A program made the position numbers and the translations under genes. A stretch of DNA of 58,222 nt from Enterococcus sp. DIV0212c (GTDB lineage Bacteria; Bacillota; Bacilli; Lactobacillales; Enterococcaceae): NCBI RefSeq assembly GCF_017377505.1, contig NZ_JAFREN010000031.1, positions 1-58,222 on the forward strand, read 5' to 3'. Under the pieces are notes generated by a model. That model was not told the DNA's origin. It ran no database searches and was given only the letters and a program-made list of their open reading frames with translations. Shown piece after piece: positions 10,738 to 23,092 of the stretch (within the stretch, counting starts at the first letter, position 1; each line of letters opens with the position of its first letter).

Positions 10738-11157
10738 TTACGTATGTTTGGATACATTAATCCGATTGATTGCGCGGTGAAGTGCAACTGTTGCACGGCG
10801 TAGTTCATCCGTATTTGCATTTTCTTTGGCTTTTTCAATCATTCGTTCAGCTCGTTGTTTTGCTCGTTCTGCACGGCTTACATCAATGTCTCGTTCACGT
10901 TCTGCACTATCGGCAATGATTGAAACAATATTATCACGAACTTCCATAATACCGCCATTTACAGCAATCCAATCTACGTGTGTATCAGAATCCGTTCTCT
11001 TAACTCGAACTTCATCAATTGCTAAAGGAACAATGATTGGTGCATGTTGAGGTAAGATACCGATTTCGCCATCTGTTGTTTTTGCAACAACGATCGTTGC
11101 ACGATGATCATAAACCAATCCATCAGGAGTCACCACATTAACAGTTAAACAATCCAT
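10738..11157 (-). CDS. atpC: F1 ATP synthase epsilon subunit
   Basis: Central-stalk subunit and intrinsic regulator of F1. The N-terminal beta-sandwich ([31 protein letters not shown]) is followed by a two-helix C-terminal domain (about 88-139, [20 protein letters not shown]), so the inhibitory helices are retained. 139 residues is normal. It begins 17 bp after atpD ends, with an AAGGAGGAG site, and is the last gene before the operon terminator. Confidence 0.96.
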   Translation of the reverse strand: MDCLTVNVVTPDGLVYDHRATIVVAKTTDGEIGILPQHAPIIVPLAIDEVRVKRTDSDTHVDWIAVNGGIMEVRDNIVSIIADSAERERDIDVSRAERAKQRAERMIEKAKENANTDELRRATVALHRAINRINVSKHT

Positions 11158-11174
11158 ATCTGTGTCTCCTCCTT

Positions 11175-12798
<1,624 letters not shown>

Positions 12799-13719
12799 TT
12801 ATTCCAATGCCGCAGCACCTGCTACGATTTCTGTAATTTCTTGAGTAATGGCACCTTGACGAGCACGATTATAGGAAATCGTTAAATCACTGATAATATT
12901 TTGCGCATTATCAGTAGCAGTCTTCATCGCTGTCATTCCAGCTGCATGCTCTGCTGTTTTAGCATCAATAATAGCACCATAAATCAAACTTTCAGCATAT
13001 TGAGGCAATAAATTATCTAAGATTGCTTCTTCAGAAGGTTCTAAGATGTATTCTTGTTCATAAGTTGTTGCTTCATCTGGATCTAAATCCGAGATTGGCA
13101 ACATCTTTTCTACTCGAAATTGACTGGTCAATGAATTGATGTGGTGATTATAACAAACATACAACTCATCAAACACTTCATTTTCATACATCGTAGTCGC
13201 TGCAGAAACAATTTTTCTGACTTCATCAAAACTAGGCTGATCTGTTAATCCTCGAAGTTCGTAAGCCACATTTATACCACGTGCTTTAAAAAAGTCAGCG
13301 CCTGTTCCGCCAATAGCGACTAAGACAAATTCATCTTGCGATTCATGATCATCAGTCATCATTTTCATGGTCTGTTTCAAAATGGAACTATTATACCCGC
13401 CTACTAATCCTTTATCGGAAGTGATAACGATATAACCTGTTTTTTTCACTGGACGTGATGTCAGCATCATATGATAATTACCAGTTTCTGATGCTTCCTC
13501 ACTATCAAATGAATCCAATTCTTCCAGATCACTTAATTGCGCTGCAACAAGATGCGTAACAATCGAACGAATTTTTGATGCATATTCTTGAAAGCTTCTA
13601 GAAGCCGCTTCTGATTTTGTCAGCTTAGCACCGGAAACCATCTGCATAGCGTTGGTAATTTGACTGGTTTTTTTGGTTGAAGCAATGCGTTGTTTGATTT
13701 CATTTAATGAAGCACCCAA
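12799..13719 (-). CDS. atpG: F1 ATP synthase gamma subunit
   Basis: Rotor shaft of F1, 306 residues. N-terminal [26 protein letters not shown] and the C-terminal [19 protein letters not shown] helices form the coiled coil. Translation starts at TTG (13719), preceded by AGAGGTGA at 7 bp; no ATG fits the conserved N-terminus. It is slightly longer than most Firmicute gammas because of an acidic insertion around [19 protein letters not shown]. 15 bp after atpA. Confidence 0.95.
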   Translation of the reverse strand: MGASLNEIKQRIASTKKTSQITNAMQMVSGAKLTKSEAASRSFQEYASKIRSIVTHLVAAQLSDLEELDSFDSEEASETGNYHMMLTSRPVKKTGYIVITSDKGLVGGYNSSILKQTMKMMTDDHESQDEFVLVAIGGTGADFFKARGINVAYELRGLTDQPSFDEVRKIVSAATTMYENEVFDELYVCYNHHINSLTSQFRVEKMLPISDLDPDEATTYEQEYILEPSEEAILDNLLPQYAESLIYGAIIDAKTAEHAAGMTAMKTATDNAQNIISDLTISYNRARQGAITQEITEIVAGAAALE

Positions 13720-13734
13720 TTCTTGTCACCTCTC

Positions 13735-15291
<1,557 letters not shown>

Positions 15292-15319
15292 TCAATTCAC
15301 CTCTTTATTGTGCTGAACG

Positions 15320-15862
15320 TTATTTTAATAACAATTCTTGGATTCGTTCTAGTTGTTTATGGATACTGCCGTCGATCACTTTATAGTTGGCTTCTATGAT
15401 CACACCGCCAACGATATCAGGATCAATTAAATTAATCAAATTTGCGTGTTCATATCCTAAAAGTTTTGCTGCTTTTTCTTCCATCAACTGATGTTGTTCT
15501 TTTGTTAAAGGAACAGCAGTTAACGCAGTACCTAAAAGCAAACTTTTATGTTCATCGTAGCGTCTTTCGTATTCATCGATCATTAACAATAAATCGTTCA
15601 TACGTGTGTAGTTATAAACAACATATAAAAAGTTCTTTGTCGTTCCTTCAAATCCGCTGACTAATTGTTTCATGATTTCGTCTTTTTCGTAAGGTTCTAG
15701 ACGTACATCACTTAATATGGCACCTAGTTCTGGAACTTCATTGTAAATCTCTCTAAGTTTTAATAAGTCTTGATAAATGCTGTCAGCTTCTTGCTTTTCG
15801 ATCGCCAACTCAAACAAAGCCTTGCCGTAGCGTTTACCTACTGTATACTTATCTAACTTCAT
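15320..15862 (-). CDS. atpH: ATP synthase delta subunit (stator)
   Basis: Peripheral-stalk subunit linking b to the top of F1, 180 residues. N-terminal [19 protein letters not shown] helix bundle and C-terminal [23 protein letters not shown] signature are typical of the OSCP/delta family. Its start overlaps the end of atpF by 14 bp, so translation of the two stator subunits is coupled. Confidence 0.95.
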   Translation of the reverse strand: MKLDKYTVGKRYGKALFELAIEKQEADSIYQDLLKLREIYNEVPELGAILSDVRLEPYEKDEIMKQLVSGFEGTTKNFLYVVYNYTRMNDLLLMIDEYERRYDEHKSLLLGTALTAVPLTKEQHQLMEEKAAKLLGYEHANLINLIDPDIVGGVIIEANYKVIDGSIHKQLERIQELLLK

Positions 15863-16376
15863 TTGTTTTACCTAATCCTTCGATATAAGAATTGATCAAT
15901 GAATCATGTGCATCAGGTGTCAATTCTTTGTTTAGAATTTTTTCTGCAATTTGTAAGGACAAATTCGCCACTTCGTCTTTAACAGATGCCAATGCTTCTT
16001 CGTGTTCTTGAGAAATATCTTGACGTGCTTTTTCTCGTAAACGAATGACTTCGTTATTGGTTTCTGCTAAGATTTTTTGGCGATTTTGGTCTCCACTCTC
16101 TTTCGCATGTTTAATAATATCTGCGGCTTCAGATTTTGAAGAAAGCAACTTTTGTTGACGTTCTTCTTGCATCTTTGCTGCTGCTATTCGAGATTGTTCT
16201 GCAGAATCTAAATCGTTGGCAATTTTATCTTCACGTTTTTTTAACACATCAGTGATTGCTTCCCAAGCGAATTTCTTGATTAGAAGCATCAAAATTAGAA
16301 AAGCGCCGCTGACAACAATCATTGTGCCTATTGTTGTACTTGGTCCAGCTTCTCCGATTACTAAATAATCTAGCAT
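15849..16376 (-). CDS. atpF: F0 ATP synthase b subunit
   Basis: Membrane-anchored stator. One N-terminal membrane helix (about 17-36, [21 protein letters not shown]) is followed by a long charged coiled coil (about 40-160, [20 protein letters not shown]). 175 residues, normal. The upstream spacer to atpE is 453 bp and holds the 78-bp tandem repeat, which separates this gene from its usual close contact with atpE. Confidence 0.94.
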   Translation of the reverse strand: MLDYLVIGEAGPSTTIGTMIVVSGAFLILMLLIKKFAWEAITDVLKKREDKIANDLDSAEQSRIAAAKMQEERQQKLLSSKSEAADIIKHAKESGDQNRQKILAETNNEVIRLREKARQDISQEHEEALASVKDEVANLSLQIAEKILNKELTPDAHDSLINSYIEGLGKTNEVR

Positions 16377-16527
16377 GAAGTTTCAACTTCCTTTCTCTGC
16401 AATTCTCGGTGATTGTTATTTCATTAAGGCTTTTGTATTGTTTTTGTTCTGCCTTATTTTTGGTAAAGTTTGTTTTTTTACAGGGTAACTTCTATCTTTT
16501 TGTTTCTAGTTGTGCAACAGCTGCAAA

Positions 16528-16771
16528 CGCAGTGTTTCTGCACGAAGGGTACTTCTCTCTCTTCGTTCGCCAAGTATTGTTCTACATCTGCTCTGCTAAA
16601 GCAGTCGCAGTGTTTCTGCACGAGTGTAACTTCTCTCTCTTCGCTCGCCAAGTATTGTTCTACATCTGCTTTGCTAAAGCAGTCGCAGTGTTTCTGTACA
16701 AGAGTAACTTCTCTCTCTTCGTTCGCCAAGTATTGTTCAACATCTGCTCTGCTAAAGCAATCGCAGTGTTT
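16528..16771. repeat. 78-bp tandem repeat between atpE and atpF
   Basis: Three complete units begin at 16528, 16606 and 16684, with a fourth cut short after about 10 bp. Spacing is exactly 78 bp each time and units differ at only a few bases. Each unit has CTGCTTTAGCAG-type dyads and a CT-rich tract. Because 78 is divisible by 3 and the unit lacks stops in several frames, long frames are open on both strands; the minus-strand one would encode 26-residue repeats (KHCDCFSRADVEQYLANEER...). No SD precedes any of them, so this is listed as a non-coding minisatellite in the operon mRNA. Confidence 0.9.
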
Positions 16772-16829
16772 CACAATAAAGAAAGCAGTGACGGAGTCCG
16801 AAAACTCGGCGTCCTGCCTTCTAAAGATT

Positions 16830-17090
<261 letters not shown>

Positions 17091-17807
17091 TTACTCTTCA
17101 ACTTCTATTTTATGTGCCATATAAACCATAGATAGGGTCACGAAAATAAAAGCTTGAATAGCGCCAATAAATAATGAGAATGCTAACCAAATCATTTCTA
17201 ACGGTATAGCTAATGGGATCGCCCATAAACCTACACTGGAGACGATACTAGCAATCAATCCCAACAAAACTTCACCGGCAAAGATATTACCATATAAACG
17301 TAATGCCAAAGTAAGTAAGTTGGTGAATTCTTCCATAAGTTTGATAGGCATTAAAAATGCTACTGGACTTAGGAAGCTATTTTTGAAATATCCTTTTAAA
17401 CCAAAGCGACTAACACTGAAAAAGTGTGTCAGTACAATCATGATCAATGCCAAAGTTAACGTAACTAACGGATCTGCTGTTGGGCTTTTCCAGTAGCTAT
17501 AATCACCGATAACGACTTTTGTCACCAAACCAATGATATTAGCAACCAAGACAAACATGAACATGGTAAATGATAACAGGTGAAAATTGGTTACTTCTTT
17601 ACTTGGCATATTGTCTGTAATGATGCCCCGAACAAAATCAATGAGATACTCAATGACATTTTGTTTGCCTTTAGGTTTCATCTGAATATTCCTTGTGCAG
17701 AAATATACTATCCCAAAGACAATGACACATGTTAACAGCACCATTAAGCAAATGGTTCCGTCAAACCAAATCGGCCCAATATTGAAGAGCAGTGTCTTCT
17801 CTTCCAA
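17091..17807 (-). CDS. atpB: F0 ATP synthase a subunit
   Basis: Proton-channel subunit, 238 residues with five to six membrane helices. The essential arginine lies in LTLALRLYGNIFAGE, a family hallmark. The start is TTG at 17807 with GAGGTG eight bases upstream; no in-frame ATG fits. First gene of atpBEFHAGDC; no atpI is seen before it. Confidence 0.95.
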   Translation of the reverse strand: MEEKTLLFNIGPIWFDGTICLMVLLTCVIVFGIVYFCTRNIQMKPKGKQNVIEYLIDFVRGIITDNMPSKEVTNFHLLSFTMFMFVLVANIIGLVTKVVIGDYSYWKSPTADPLVTLTLALIMIVLTHFFSVSRFGLKGYFKNSFLSPVAFLMPIKLMEEFTNLLTLALRLYGNIFAGEVLLGLIASIVSSVGLWAIPLAIPLEMIWLAFSLFIGAIQAFIFVTLSMVYMAHKIEVEE

Positions 17808-17874
17808 ATTATTTCACCTCTTTTCCAACAAACTTGCGCGAAGCTTAAAAGGCTTCTATTTCTTAACCACACGT

Positions 17875-17903
17875 ATCATACCACCAACGATGAATAATTT
17901 CAA
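17875..17903 (-). promoter_or_regulatory. Promoter of the atp operon
   Basis: Minus strand TTGAAA, 17 bp, TATGAT, about 70 bp before atpB. Confidence 0.72.
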
Positions 17904-17927
17904 AAGAATTTCATGAAAATTGGACAC

Positions 17928-17957
17928 TTCTTTTAATATGACAAAATATTAAAAGAA
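17928..17957. repeat. 12-bp perfect inverted repeat upstream of the atp promoter
   Basis: TTCTTTTAATAT, 6-base loop, ATATTAAAAGAA. It starts 25 bp upstream of the atp -35 box and lies in the 336-bp gap (17808-18143) between smpB and atpB. The stem has almost no G or C, so it is a poor terminator and could be a protein-binding site. The rest of the gap shows nothing else. Confidence 0.6.
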
Positions 17958-18143
17958 TAAGTCATATTGGTATTTGGCAGTACAATAGTTGGTTACTGAA
18001 AAAACGATGAAAACTCATCAGTTTCCTTACACTCTAACAAATTTTTCAAATAAGATAAAGCAAAGTAGCGAAATATGCGAAAAAGAATAAATTAACGGGA
18101 AAAACGAGTTAATTTCTTTCAAAAAATAACAAATTTTGTTACC

Positions 18144-18608
18144 TTACCGTAAATTGTTTTTTAAAGTGCGATTAATTTCGCGATTGATTTCTTTGCGTTT
18201 TAAGTCTTCACGTTTATCATATTGTTTTTTCCCTTTTGCAAGTCCAATCAAAACCTTCGCATAACCATTTCGAATGTAAACTTTTAATGGAATAATCGTG
18301 ATTCCGGTATTTTTGGTTTCAGCGATCAATTTAGCTATTTGCTTCTTATGCAACAATAATTTCCTTGTTCGCAACGGATCATGGTTAAAAATATTCCCTT
18401 GCTCATAAGGGCTGATATGCACATTAAGCAGGTAGGCTTCTCCATTACGGATTCTGGCGAACCCATCTTTTAAATTGATTCGTCCATTCCGGATCGATTT
18501 GATCTCAGTTCCTTGTAAAACAATTCCAGCTTCCATTGTATCAACAACAGTATAGTCATGCCTAGCTTTACGATTTTGGGCAATCAGCTTGCCTTCTCCT
18601 TTTGGCAT
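18144..18608 (-). CDS. smpB: SsrA-binding protein SmpB
   Basis: tmRNA partner for rescue of stalled ribosomes. 154 residues with the beta-barrel [33 protein letters not shown] and the basic tail [15 protein letters not shown] that mimics a codon-anticodon stem. An ATG six bases upstream (18614) sits only one base from GGAGG; the ATG at 18608 has a proper 7-base spacing and matches MPKGEGK N-termini. It follows rnr, the usual partner in trans-translation mRNA decay. Confidence 0.95.
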   Translation of the reverse strand: MPKGEGKLIAQNRKARHDYTVVDTMEAGIVLQGTEIKSIRNGRINLKDGFARIRNGEAYLLNVHISPYEQGNIFNHDPLRTRKLLLHKKQIAKLIAETKNTGITIIPLKVYIRNGYAKVLIGLAKGKKQYDKREDLKRKEINREINRTLKNNLR

Positions 18609-18625
18609 ACCCATTCCTCCGTTTT

Positions 18626-20974
18626 CTAATTTTTCTTCTGTTTCTTACCTTTTTTCTTTTTAGCGACTTCTTTATAAAACGGCTTTTTGCCTTTTTTCTT
18701 ATTTTTCTTTTGTGTAAATGGCTTCTTATCATCTTCTTTACGATCAGAACCACGTCTTCGACGATTGTCTTGACGTTTCTTTTGTTTTGGCGCTTCAAGT
18801 CTCTCTACTTCTTCTGCTTCTAAAAACTCAAAATCGACTTCTCTAGTTTCAGGGTCAGCTTTTTCTACTTTGACCTTGACTTTTTGACCGATTTTTAAGG
18901 TCATCCCAGTACGCTCGCCAACAAGCGCCATATGATTTTCAATAAAATGGAAATAATCTTGTTTTAAATTATTCACATGGATCAAGCCCTCGATCGTATT
19001 AGGCAGTTCTACAAAGAAACCAAAACGGGTCACTGAACTAATGATACCATCATATTCTTCACCAATTTTATCTGCCATAAATTCAGCTTTCTTCATAGAA
19101 TCAACTTCGCGTTCTGTTTCAACCGCTCGGCGTTCCATTCGTGAACTATGATCTGCAATATCTGGTAAATTTTGTTCCCATTTTTCTTTTAGTTTTTCTG
19201 AAACCTTTCCTTCATAGCTACGAATCAATCGATGAACGATCAAATCTGGGTAGCGTCGGATCGGAGATGTAAAATGAGTATAATATTCTGCCGCTAAACC
19301 ATAATGTCCATAATTATCTTCTGAATAACGAGCCTGCTGCATACTACGTAATAACATAGTATTGATCACAGCTTCTTCAGGTTTATCAGATACTTGTTCT
19401 AGAACATTTTGAAGATCTTTTGGCGTAATATCTGTCTTTGTCCCTTTGACTAAAATTCCTAAAACAGCAGCAAAATCAAAGAAACGTTGCATTTTTTCTT
19501 CTTTAGGCTGTTCATGGATTCGATAAATAAAAGGTAGTTTTAAATCATGATAATGCTTAGCGACTGTTTCATTAGCTGCCAACATAAATGATTCTATCAA
19601 ACGTTCGCCTACGCCACGTGTACGCAGTAAGATGTCTTGTGGGTGACCATCCGTATCAACTAAAACTTTAGCTTCACGATCTTCAAACGAAATCGCCCCA
19701 CGATTTTCCCGCATTTGCTCAAGAATATGATGCAGCTCGCCCATTTCTTTAAACATTGTCAGTAAGTTTTTATAACGCTTCATCGTTTCAGGCTTTTGTT
19801 CTTCTAAAATTTCATTGACTGCAGTGTATGTCATACGTTCTGTTGTTTGGATCACGCTTTGGAAAATATCATGTTTCACTACATGCCCTTCAGGAGAAAT
19901 CTCCATCTCACAACTCATTGTCAATCTTGGCACGTTAGGATTCAGTGAACAAATACCGTTAGACAACCGCTGCGGGATCATTGGTACCACACGGTCAGTT
20001 AAATAAACACTGGTGCCTCGTTCATACGCTTCTTGGTCTAATTCACTACCTTCCGTCACGTAATAAGAAACGTCTGCAATATGAACGCCCAAGAAGTAAT
20101 TGCCGTTTTCTAATTTGCGTACTGCCACTGCATCATCTAAATCTTTGGCATCTTCTCCATCGATCGTTACGATCATTTGATCACGTAAGTCTCTACGGCC
20201 TTCAATATCTTTATCTGATATGGCCTCAGGCACTTTATCAGCTTCTGCAATCACCTCATCAGGAAAACTTGTCGGAATACCGTGAGCCACGACGATCGAT
20301 AAAATATCCATCCCTGGATCATTTTTGTGACCAACAACTTTTTTCACTAATCCTTCTAAACTCTTTGGATATTCTTTTTCAGGATAGTGGGTGACTTCTA
20401 CGATCACGATACTGCCATCAACGGGTTTGATTCCTTGTGCGGCAATATTGAAGGTCAAGCCTGTCATTTTTTTATCTTTTGGAACAGCATAGCCATAAAG
20501 ATCAGTCTCGCTGACTTCTTTTTCATCATAGGCTATAAATTCACCTACTACTTGTGTGATTGCCCGTGTTTTGATTTCTACGACTTTACCTTCAGCACCA
20601 CGATCTGAAAATGGATCAGCTGGCTGAACAATATCAATCGCTACGATATCTCCGTCCATCGCATAATTAACGGCTTCTTTTGGAATATAAACATCGGCTT
20701 CTTCTGGATCGATGGTCACAAAACCAAAACCTCGTTCATTGGCACGAAATGTACCTTCGATGGAGCCATTTTTTTGCGGCAAACGAATTTTACCTTTTTT
20801 ATTAAATTCTACTAATTTTTCGCGTTCCATTGCTGCAATTGTTTGGACAAGCAGTTTAAAATCTGCACTCTTTTCCAATTGCAGGCCTTGCGCGATTTCT
20901 TCCATGGAAAAACTTTTTTTCGTCTGATTTTCCATGAAGAATAGGATTTTCTCCTTGATTGTTTGTTTTGTCAT
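18626..20974 (-). CDS. rnr: Ribonuclease R
   Basis: 3'-5' exoribonuclease, 782 residues. N-terminal helix-turn-helix and cold-shock domains ([16 protein letters not shown]) precede the RNB catalytic domain with aspartates in [16 protein letters not shown] (about 275-290), and an S1 domain ([17 protein letters not shown]). The C-terminus is a long Lys/Arg-rich tail, typical of RNase R that works on structured RNA and ribosomes. Its start overlaps the esterase stop by 4 bp, and smpB follows 17 bp later. Confidence 0.96.
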   Translation of the reverse strand: MTKQTIKEKILFFMENQTKKSFSMEEIAQGLQLEKSADFKLLVQTIAAMEREKLVEFNKKGKIRLPQKNGSIEGTFRANERGFGFVTIDPEEADVYIPKEAVNYAMDGDIVAIDIVQPADPFSDRGAEGKVVEIKTRAITQVVGEFIAYDEKEVSETDLYGYAVPKDKKMTGLTFNIAAQGIKPVDGSIVIVEVTHYPEKEYPKSLEGLVKKVVGHKNDPGMDILSIVVAHGIPTSFPDEVIAEADKVPEAISDKDIEGRRDLRDQMIVTIDGEDAKDLDDAVAVRKLENGNYFLGVHIADVSYYVTEGSELDQEAYERGTSVYLTDRVVPMIPQRLSNGICSLNPNVPRLTMSCEMEISPEGHVVKHDIFQSVIQTTERMTYTAVNEILEEQKPETMKRYKNLLTMFKEMGELHHILEQMRENRGAISFEDREAKVLVDTDGHPQDILLRTRGVGERLIESFMLAANETVAKHYHDLKLPFIYRIHEQPKEEKMQRFFDFAAVLGILVKGTKTDITPKDLQNVLEQVSDKPEEAVINTMLLRSMQQARYSEDNYGHYGLAAEYYTHFTSPIRRYPDLIVHRLIRSYEGKVSEKLKEKWEQNLPDIADHSSRMERRAVETEREVDSMKKAEFMADKIGEEYDGIISSVTRFGFFVELPNTIEGLIHVNNLKQDYFHFIENHMALVGERTGMTLKIGQKVKVKVEKADPETREVDFEFLEAEEVERLEAPKQKKRQDNRRRRGSDRKEDDKKPFTQKKNKKKGKKPFYKEVAKKKKGKKQKKN

Positions 20975-21735
20975 TCTTTCTCCTCATTCCAAGACAATGT
21001 ATTTAAAAAAGCTACTACGTCTTGTTCTAATTGTTTATGATCTGGTCCAACGGTCAATACGTGACCACTGTTTGGGTACCAGTTTAATGTAAATCGTGTT
21101 TGCTTCAATGCTTTAGCCGTCTGATAAACACCGTCTGCATCAATCATTTCATCTTTTCCAGCTTGTGCGAGAAAAACAGGAACCTTGATTTGCCCAAGTT
21201 TGCTTGCTGTTTGTTCAGAAAATGACTCAATATCTCTTAATTGAACATGTGATGCTTCTTTGATTTTTACCATTCGTTCAGCGCGTTCCTCATCTGGAAC
21301 TCCAGCTGTTTTTAAGACTTTATCAGAATAAAGTACGAAATTTTCCGGCACATTATTTTTTACTGGGAAAATCGGAGAACAGAAAAATCCACCGCCGATG
21401 ATTCCTTCTAATTGCTTTGTTAATGACTCCATCGTAAAAATACCACCCATGGAAAGGCCGAAAACTGCAATGTCATGATACCCTTTCTCTTTTAAAAATT
21501 GAATGGCATCCACTGTGTCTTGCCACCAATCCTTGGTAGATTTCTCCAAAATATCCTCTGGAGAAGCTGTGGCATGCCCAGAAAAATTAGGAGAGTATAC
21601 CGTATAATTTTCTTTCTCTAAATAACGAGTCAGCATACGTACATCGTTGCTGCTTCCTGAATAAGCGTGCAAAAGCAATACCGCACGGGAACCATTTTGG
21701 GTAAATAATGGTTTAGGTAGACTTATTTTTTTCAC
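20971..21735 (-). CDS. est: Alpha/beta-hydrolase carboxylesterase (EstA/YvaK-like)
   Basis: Serine hydrolase of 254 residues. The nucleophile elbow is GLSMGG (about S96), the oxyanion region [12 protein letters not shown], and the His lies in NSGHVLTVG near the end; the Asp is probably in AGKDEMID. The gene is conserved between secG and rnr in Firmicutes, as here. Substrates are short acyl or monoacylglycerol-type esters in the family; the biological role is not known. Confidence 0.9.
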   Translation of the reverse strand: MKKISLPKPLFTQNGSRAVLLLHAYSGSSNDVRMLTRYLEKENYTVYSPNFSGHATASPEDILEKSTKDWWQDTVDAIQFLKEKGYHDIAVFGLSMGGIFTMESLTKQLEGIIGGGFFCSPIFPVKNNVPENFVLYSDKVLKTAGVPDEERAERMVKIKEASHVQLRDIESFSEQTASKLGQIKVPVFLAQAGKDEMIDADGVYQTAKALKQTRFTLNWYPNSGHVLTVGPDHKQLEQDVVAFLNTLSWNEEKE

Positions 21736-21841
21736 GTTTCAATTCACCTCATCCTCATTTTAGCACATTATCTATTGAAAACCTTGTGAAAAGACAGATG
21801 TTCACAGAACTTTTCATTGATCATTCCTTATTCATTTACAG

Positions 21842-21872
21842 CAAAAAAGTCCCTCAGTAAATGAGGGACTTC
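21842..21872 (-). terminator. Terminator/attenuator after secG
   Basis: AAGTCCCTCA pairs perfectly with TGAGGGACTT across a 5-base loop and runs into six T on the minus strand. Since est-rnr-smpB follow with no clear promoter of their own, it may act as a partial terminator. Confidence 0.85.
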
Positions 21873-21879
21873 AAAGGTC

Positions 21880-22116
21880 TTACTTTGATGATAATAATAC
21901 TAAAATAAATAATAGTAACATCCAAAGAGCGCCAATAATCGCTGTTGCGCGTTGCATAACAGCTTCAAATCCACGTGCTTTTTGTTTACCGAAAAGTTTA
22001 TCTGCACCACCAGTGAAAGCACTTGCTGCACTGTTTTGTTTACTTGGCTGCATCATAACGGCAATAACCATCACTACTGAAAGGATGATCACAAGTGTTA
22101 AAATAAAATTATACAT
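21880..22116 (-). CDS. secG: Preprotein translocase subunit SecG
   Basis: Accessory subunit of the SecYEG channel, 78 residues with two membrane helices (about 2-21 and 55-76) and a loop with SAASAFTGGADKLFGKQKARG, the family signature. ATG with GGGAGAAT site. Heads secG-est-rnr-smpB. Confidence 0.94.
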   Translation of the reverse strand: MYNFILTLVIILSVVMVIAVMMQPSKQNSAASAFTGGADKLFGKQKARGFEAVMQRATAIIGALWMLLLFILVLLSSK

Positions 22117-22150
22117 AGTCTAATTCTCCCTTTATTCACAAAATACATCT

Positions 22151-22197
22151 ATTATACTTTAGCATATTTTTCATTCAAATACCAGTTGTATTTGAAT
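22151..22197 (-). promoter_or_regulatory. secG promoter with overlapping 10-bp dyad
   Basis: Minus strand TTGAAT, 16 bp, TATAAT. The -35 box forms one end of a perfect inverted repeat, ATTCAAATAC-N5-GTATTTGAAT (22173-22197), a plausible repressor site. Confidence 0.65.
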
Positions 22198-22248
22198 AAC
22201 TAGAAAAAATGTGATCTGAATAGAGGTTTTAGTAAAGACCGATTCTCA

Positions 22249-22524
22249 TTACTTTCTTAATACATCAGCATATTCAGGTTTTGTGTCAAACTCTTTTTTA
22301 GCGAATGGGCATAGAGGAATGATTTTTTTCCCTTCGCGACGGGCTTTTTCTACCCCATTGTAGACTAGTTTTTCTGCTAATTTTTGTCCTCGATATGCAG
22401 GATCGACAAATGTATGGTCAATGATCATCATTTCAGTCCCAGCATCTGACCAAGTCATTTCACCGATTTCTTTATTTTCGTCATTTAACAATACAAAGCG
22501 ATTACTTTCTTCTTTAATTTCCAT
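22249..22524 (-). CDS. YjdJ-type GNAT N-acetyltransferase
   Basis: Compact 91-residue GCN5-like domain of the PF14542 group. The acetyl-CoA loop is VDPAYRGQKLAEKLV, followed by KIIPLCPFAKKEFD, a family motif. It ends with KPEYADVLRK. Starts ATG two bases after the ferredoxin-like gene stops, so the two are co-translated, as in E. coli yjdI-yjdJ. Substrate unknown. Confidence 0.88.
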   Translation of the reverse strand: MEIKEESNRFVLLNDENKEIGEMTWSDAGTEMMIIDHTFVDPAYRGQKLAEKLVYNGVEKARREGKKIIPLCPFAKKEFDTKPEYADVLRK

Positions 22525-22526
22525 GT

Positions 22527-22799
22527 TTATTTTCCATCCTTTCGAATATACTTTAAAGCGCCGCTAGGGCATGTTTCGATAACGCGGATATCATCTTCTA
22601 CAGTACCGTTATCTGCAATGATCCACCGACGACGTCCGACTTCAAAAACTTCGGAATTCCCACGAACACAATTACCAATATGGGCACAAATCTCTTTACT
22701 ATAATAAATATCCAAGTCCTCACCTGAATATTTTCGATATCCTTGTAATAATAACGTTTCTTCAGTTACCTTTTTCCCATCGATTTTGCTTCCATCCAT
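22527..22799 (-). CDS. YjdI-type (4Fe-4S) mono-cluster protein
   Basis: 90-residue divergent ferredoxin domain (PF06902, Fer4_19). Three cysteines are visible, CAHIGNC and ETCPSGAL, in the usual layout for this group, which leaves the fourth cluster ligand unclear. It is read from ATG with AGGAGGAAAAA, and sits between a small membrane ORF and the GNAT gene. The Fur-like box upstream fits an iron-linked function. Confidence 0.87.
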   Translation of the reverse strand: MDGSKIDGKKVTEETLLLQGYRKYSGEDLDIYYSKEICAHIGNCVRGNSEVFEVGRRRWIIADNGTVEDDIRVIETCPSGALKYIRKDGK

Positions 22800-22900
22800 C
22801 TTTTTTTCCTCCTAAACACTTTTTGATGAAAAATAAATTCAACTAACAAAGCCAAAGTTCCTGTAACGACAGAAATGATTAATTTCGTCAGATATTTCAT
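22766..22900 (-). CDS. Small single-helix membrane protein (possible)
   Basis: 44 codons starting MKYLTKLIISVVTGTLALLV, one hydrophobic helix (about 5-26) then a basic tail FHQKVFRRKKRW. It overlaps the start of the ferredoxin-like gene by 34 bp in another frame and contains that gene's SD. Its own SD (AGAAGTGG) is weak. It would be the first cistron behind the Fur-like box. It could be a leader peptide, a real small protein or a chance frame; not recognised. Confidence 0.4.
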   Translation of the reverse strand: MKYLTKLIISVVTGTLALLVEFIFHQKVFRRKKRWMEAKSMGKR

Positions 22901-22984
22901 TTACACCACTTCTTTTGAAAAGTCCCCTTCTCTAAAATAAGAATACCCTCAGTTAGAGAATTAACCAAGATAAAAGGCTTAAAT

Positions 22985-23003
22985 GAAAATGATTGTCATT
23001 CTT
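22985..23003. promoter_or_regulatory. Fur-like box
   Basis: GAAAATGATTGTCATTCTT resembles the Fur consensus; reading the other strand, AATGACAATCATTTTC matches AATGATAATCATTATC at 14 of 16. A promoter-like TTGGTT-N17-TATTCT lies between it and the small ORF on the minus strand. PerR, Zur or another Fur-family protein could also use it. Confidence 0.6.
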
Positions 23004-23012
23004 TATTAGATA

Positions 23013-23072
23013 AAAAAATGGCTAAGACAACAGCATTTAGCTTCTAAAAAAGCTGCTTTTGTCTTGCCATTT
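23013..23072 (-). terminator. Terminator after the P-type ATPase
   Basis: AAATGGCAAGACAA on the minus strand pairs with TTGTCTTAGCCATTT, followed by seven T. Confidence 0.85.
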
Positions 23073-23092
23073 ACTTGTTCTTTTTTATCACG

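Noticed and set aside
17808..18143. tmRNA gene (ssrA) next to smpB
   Set aside because: No tRNA-Ala-like ends or tag-coding stretch were found in this gap.
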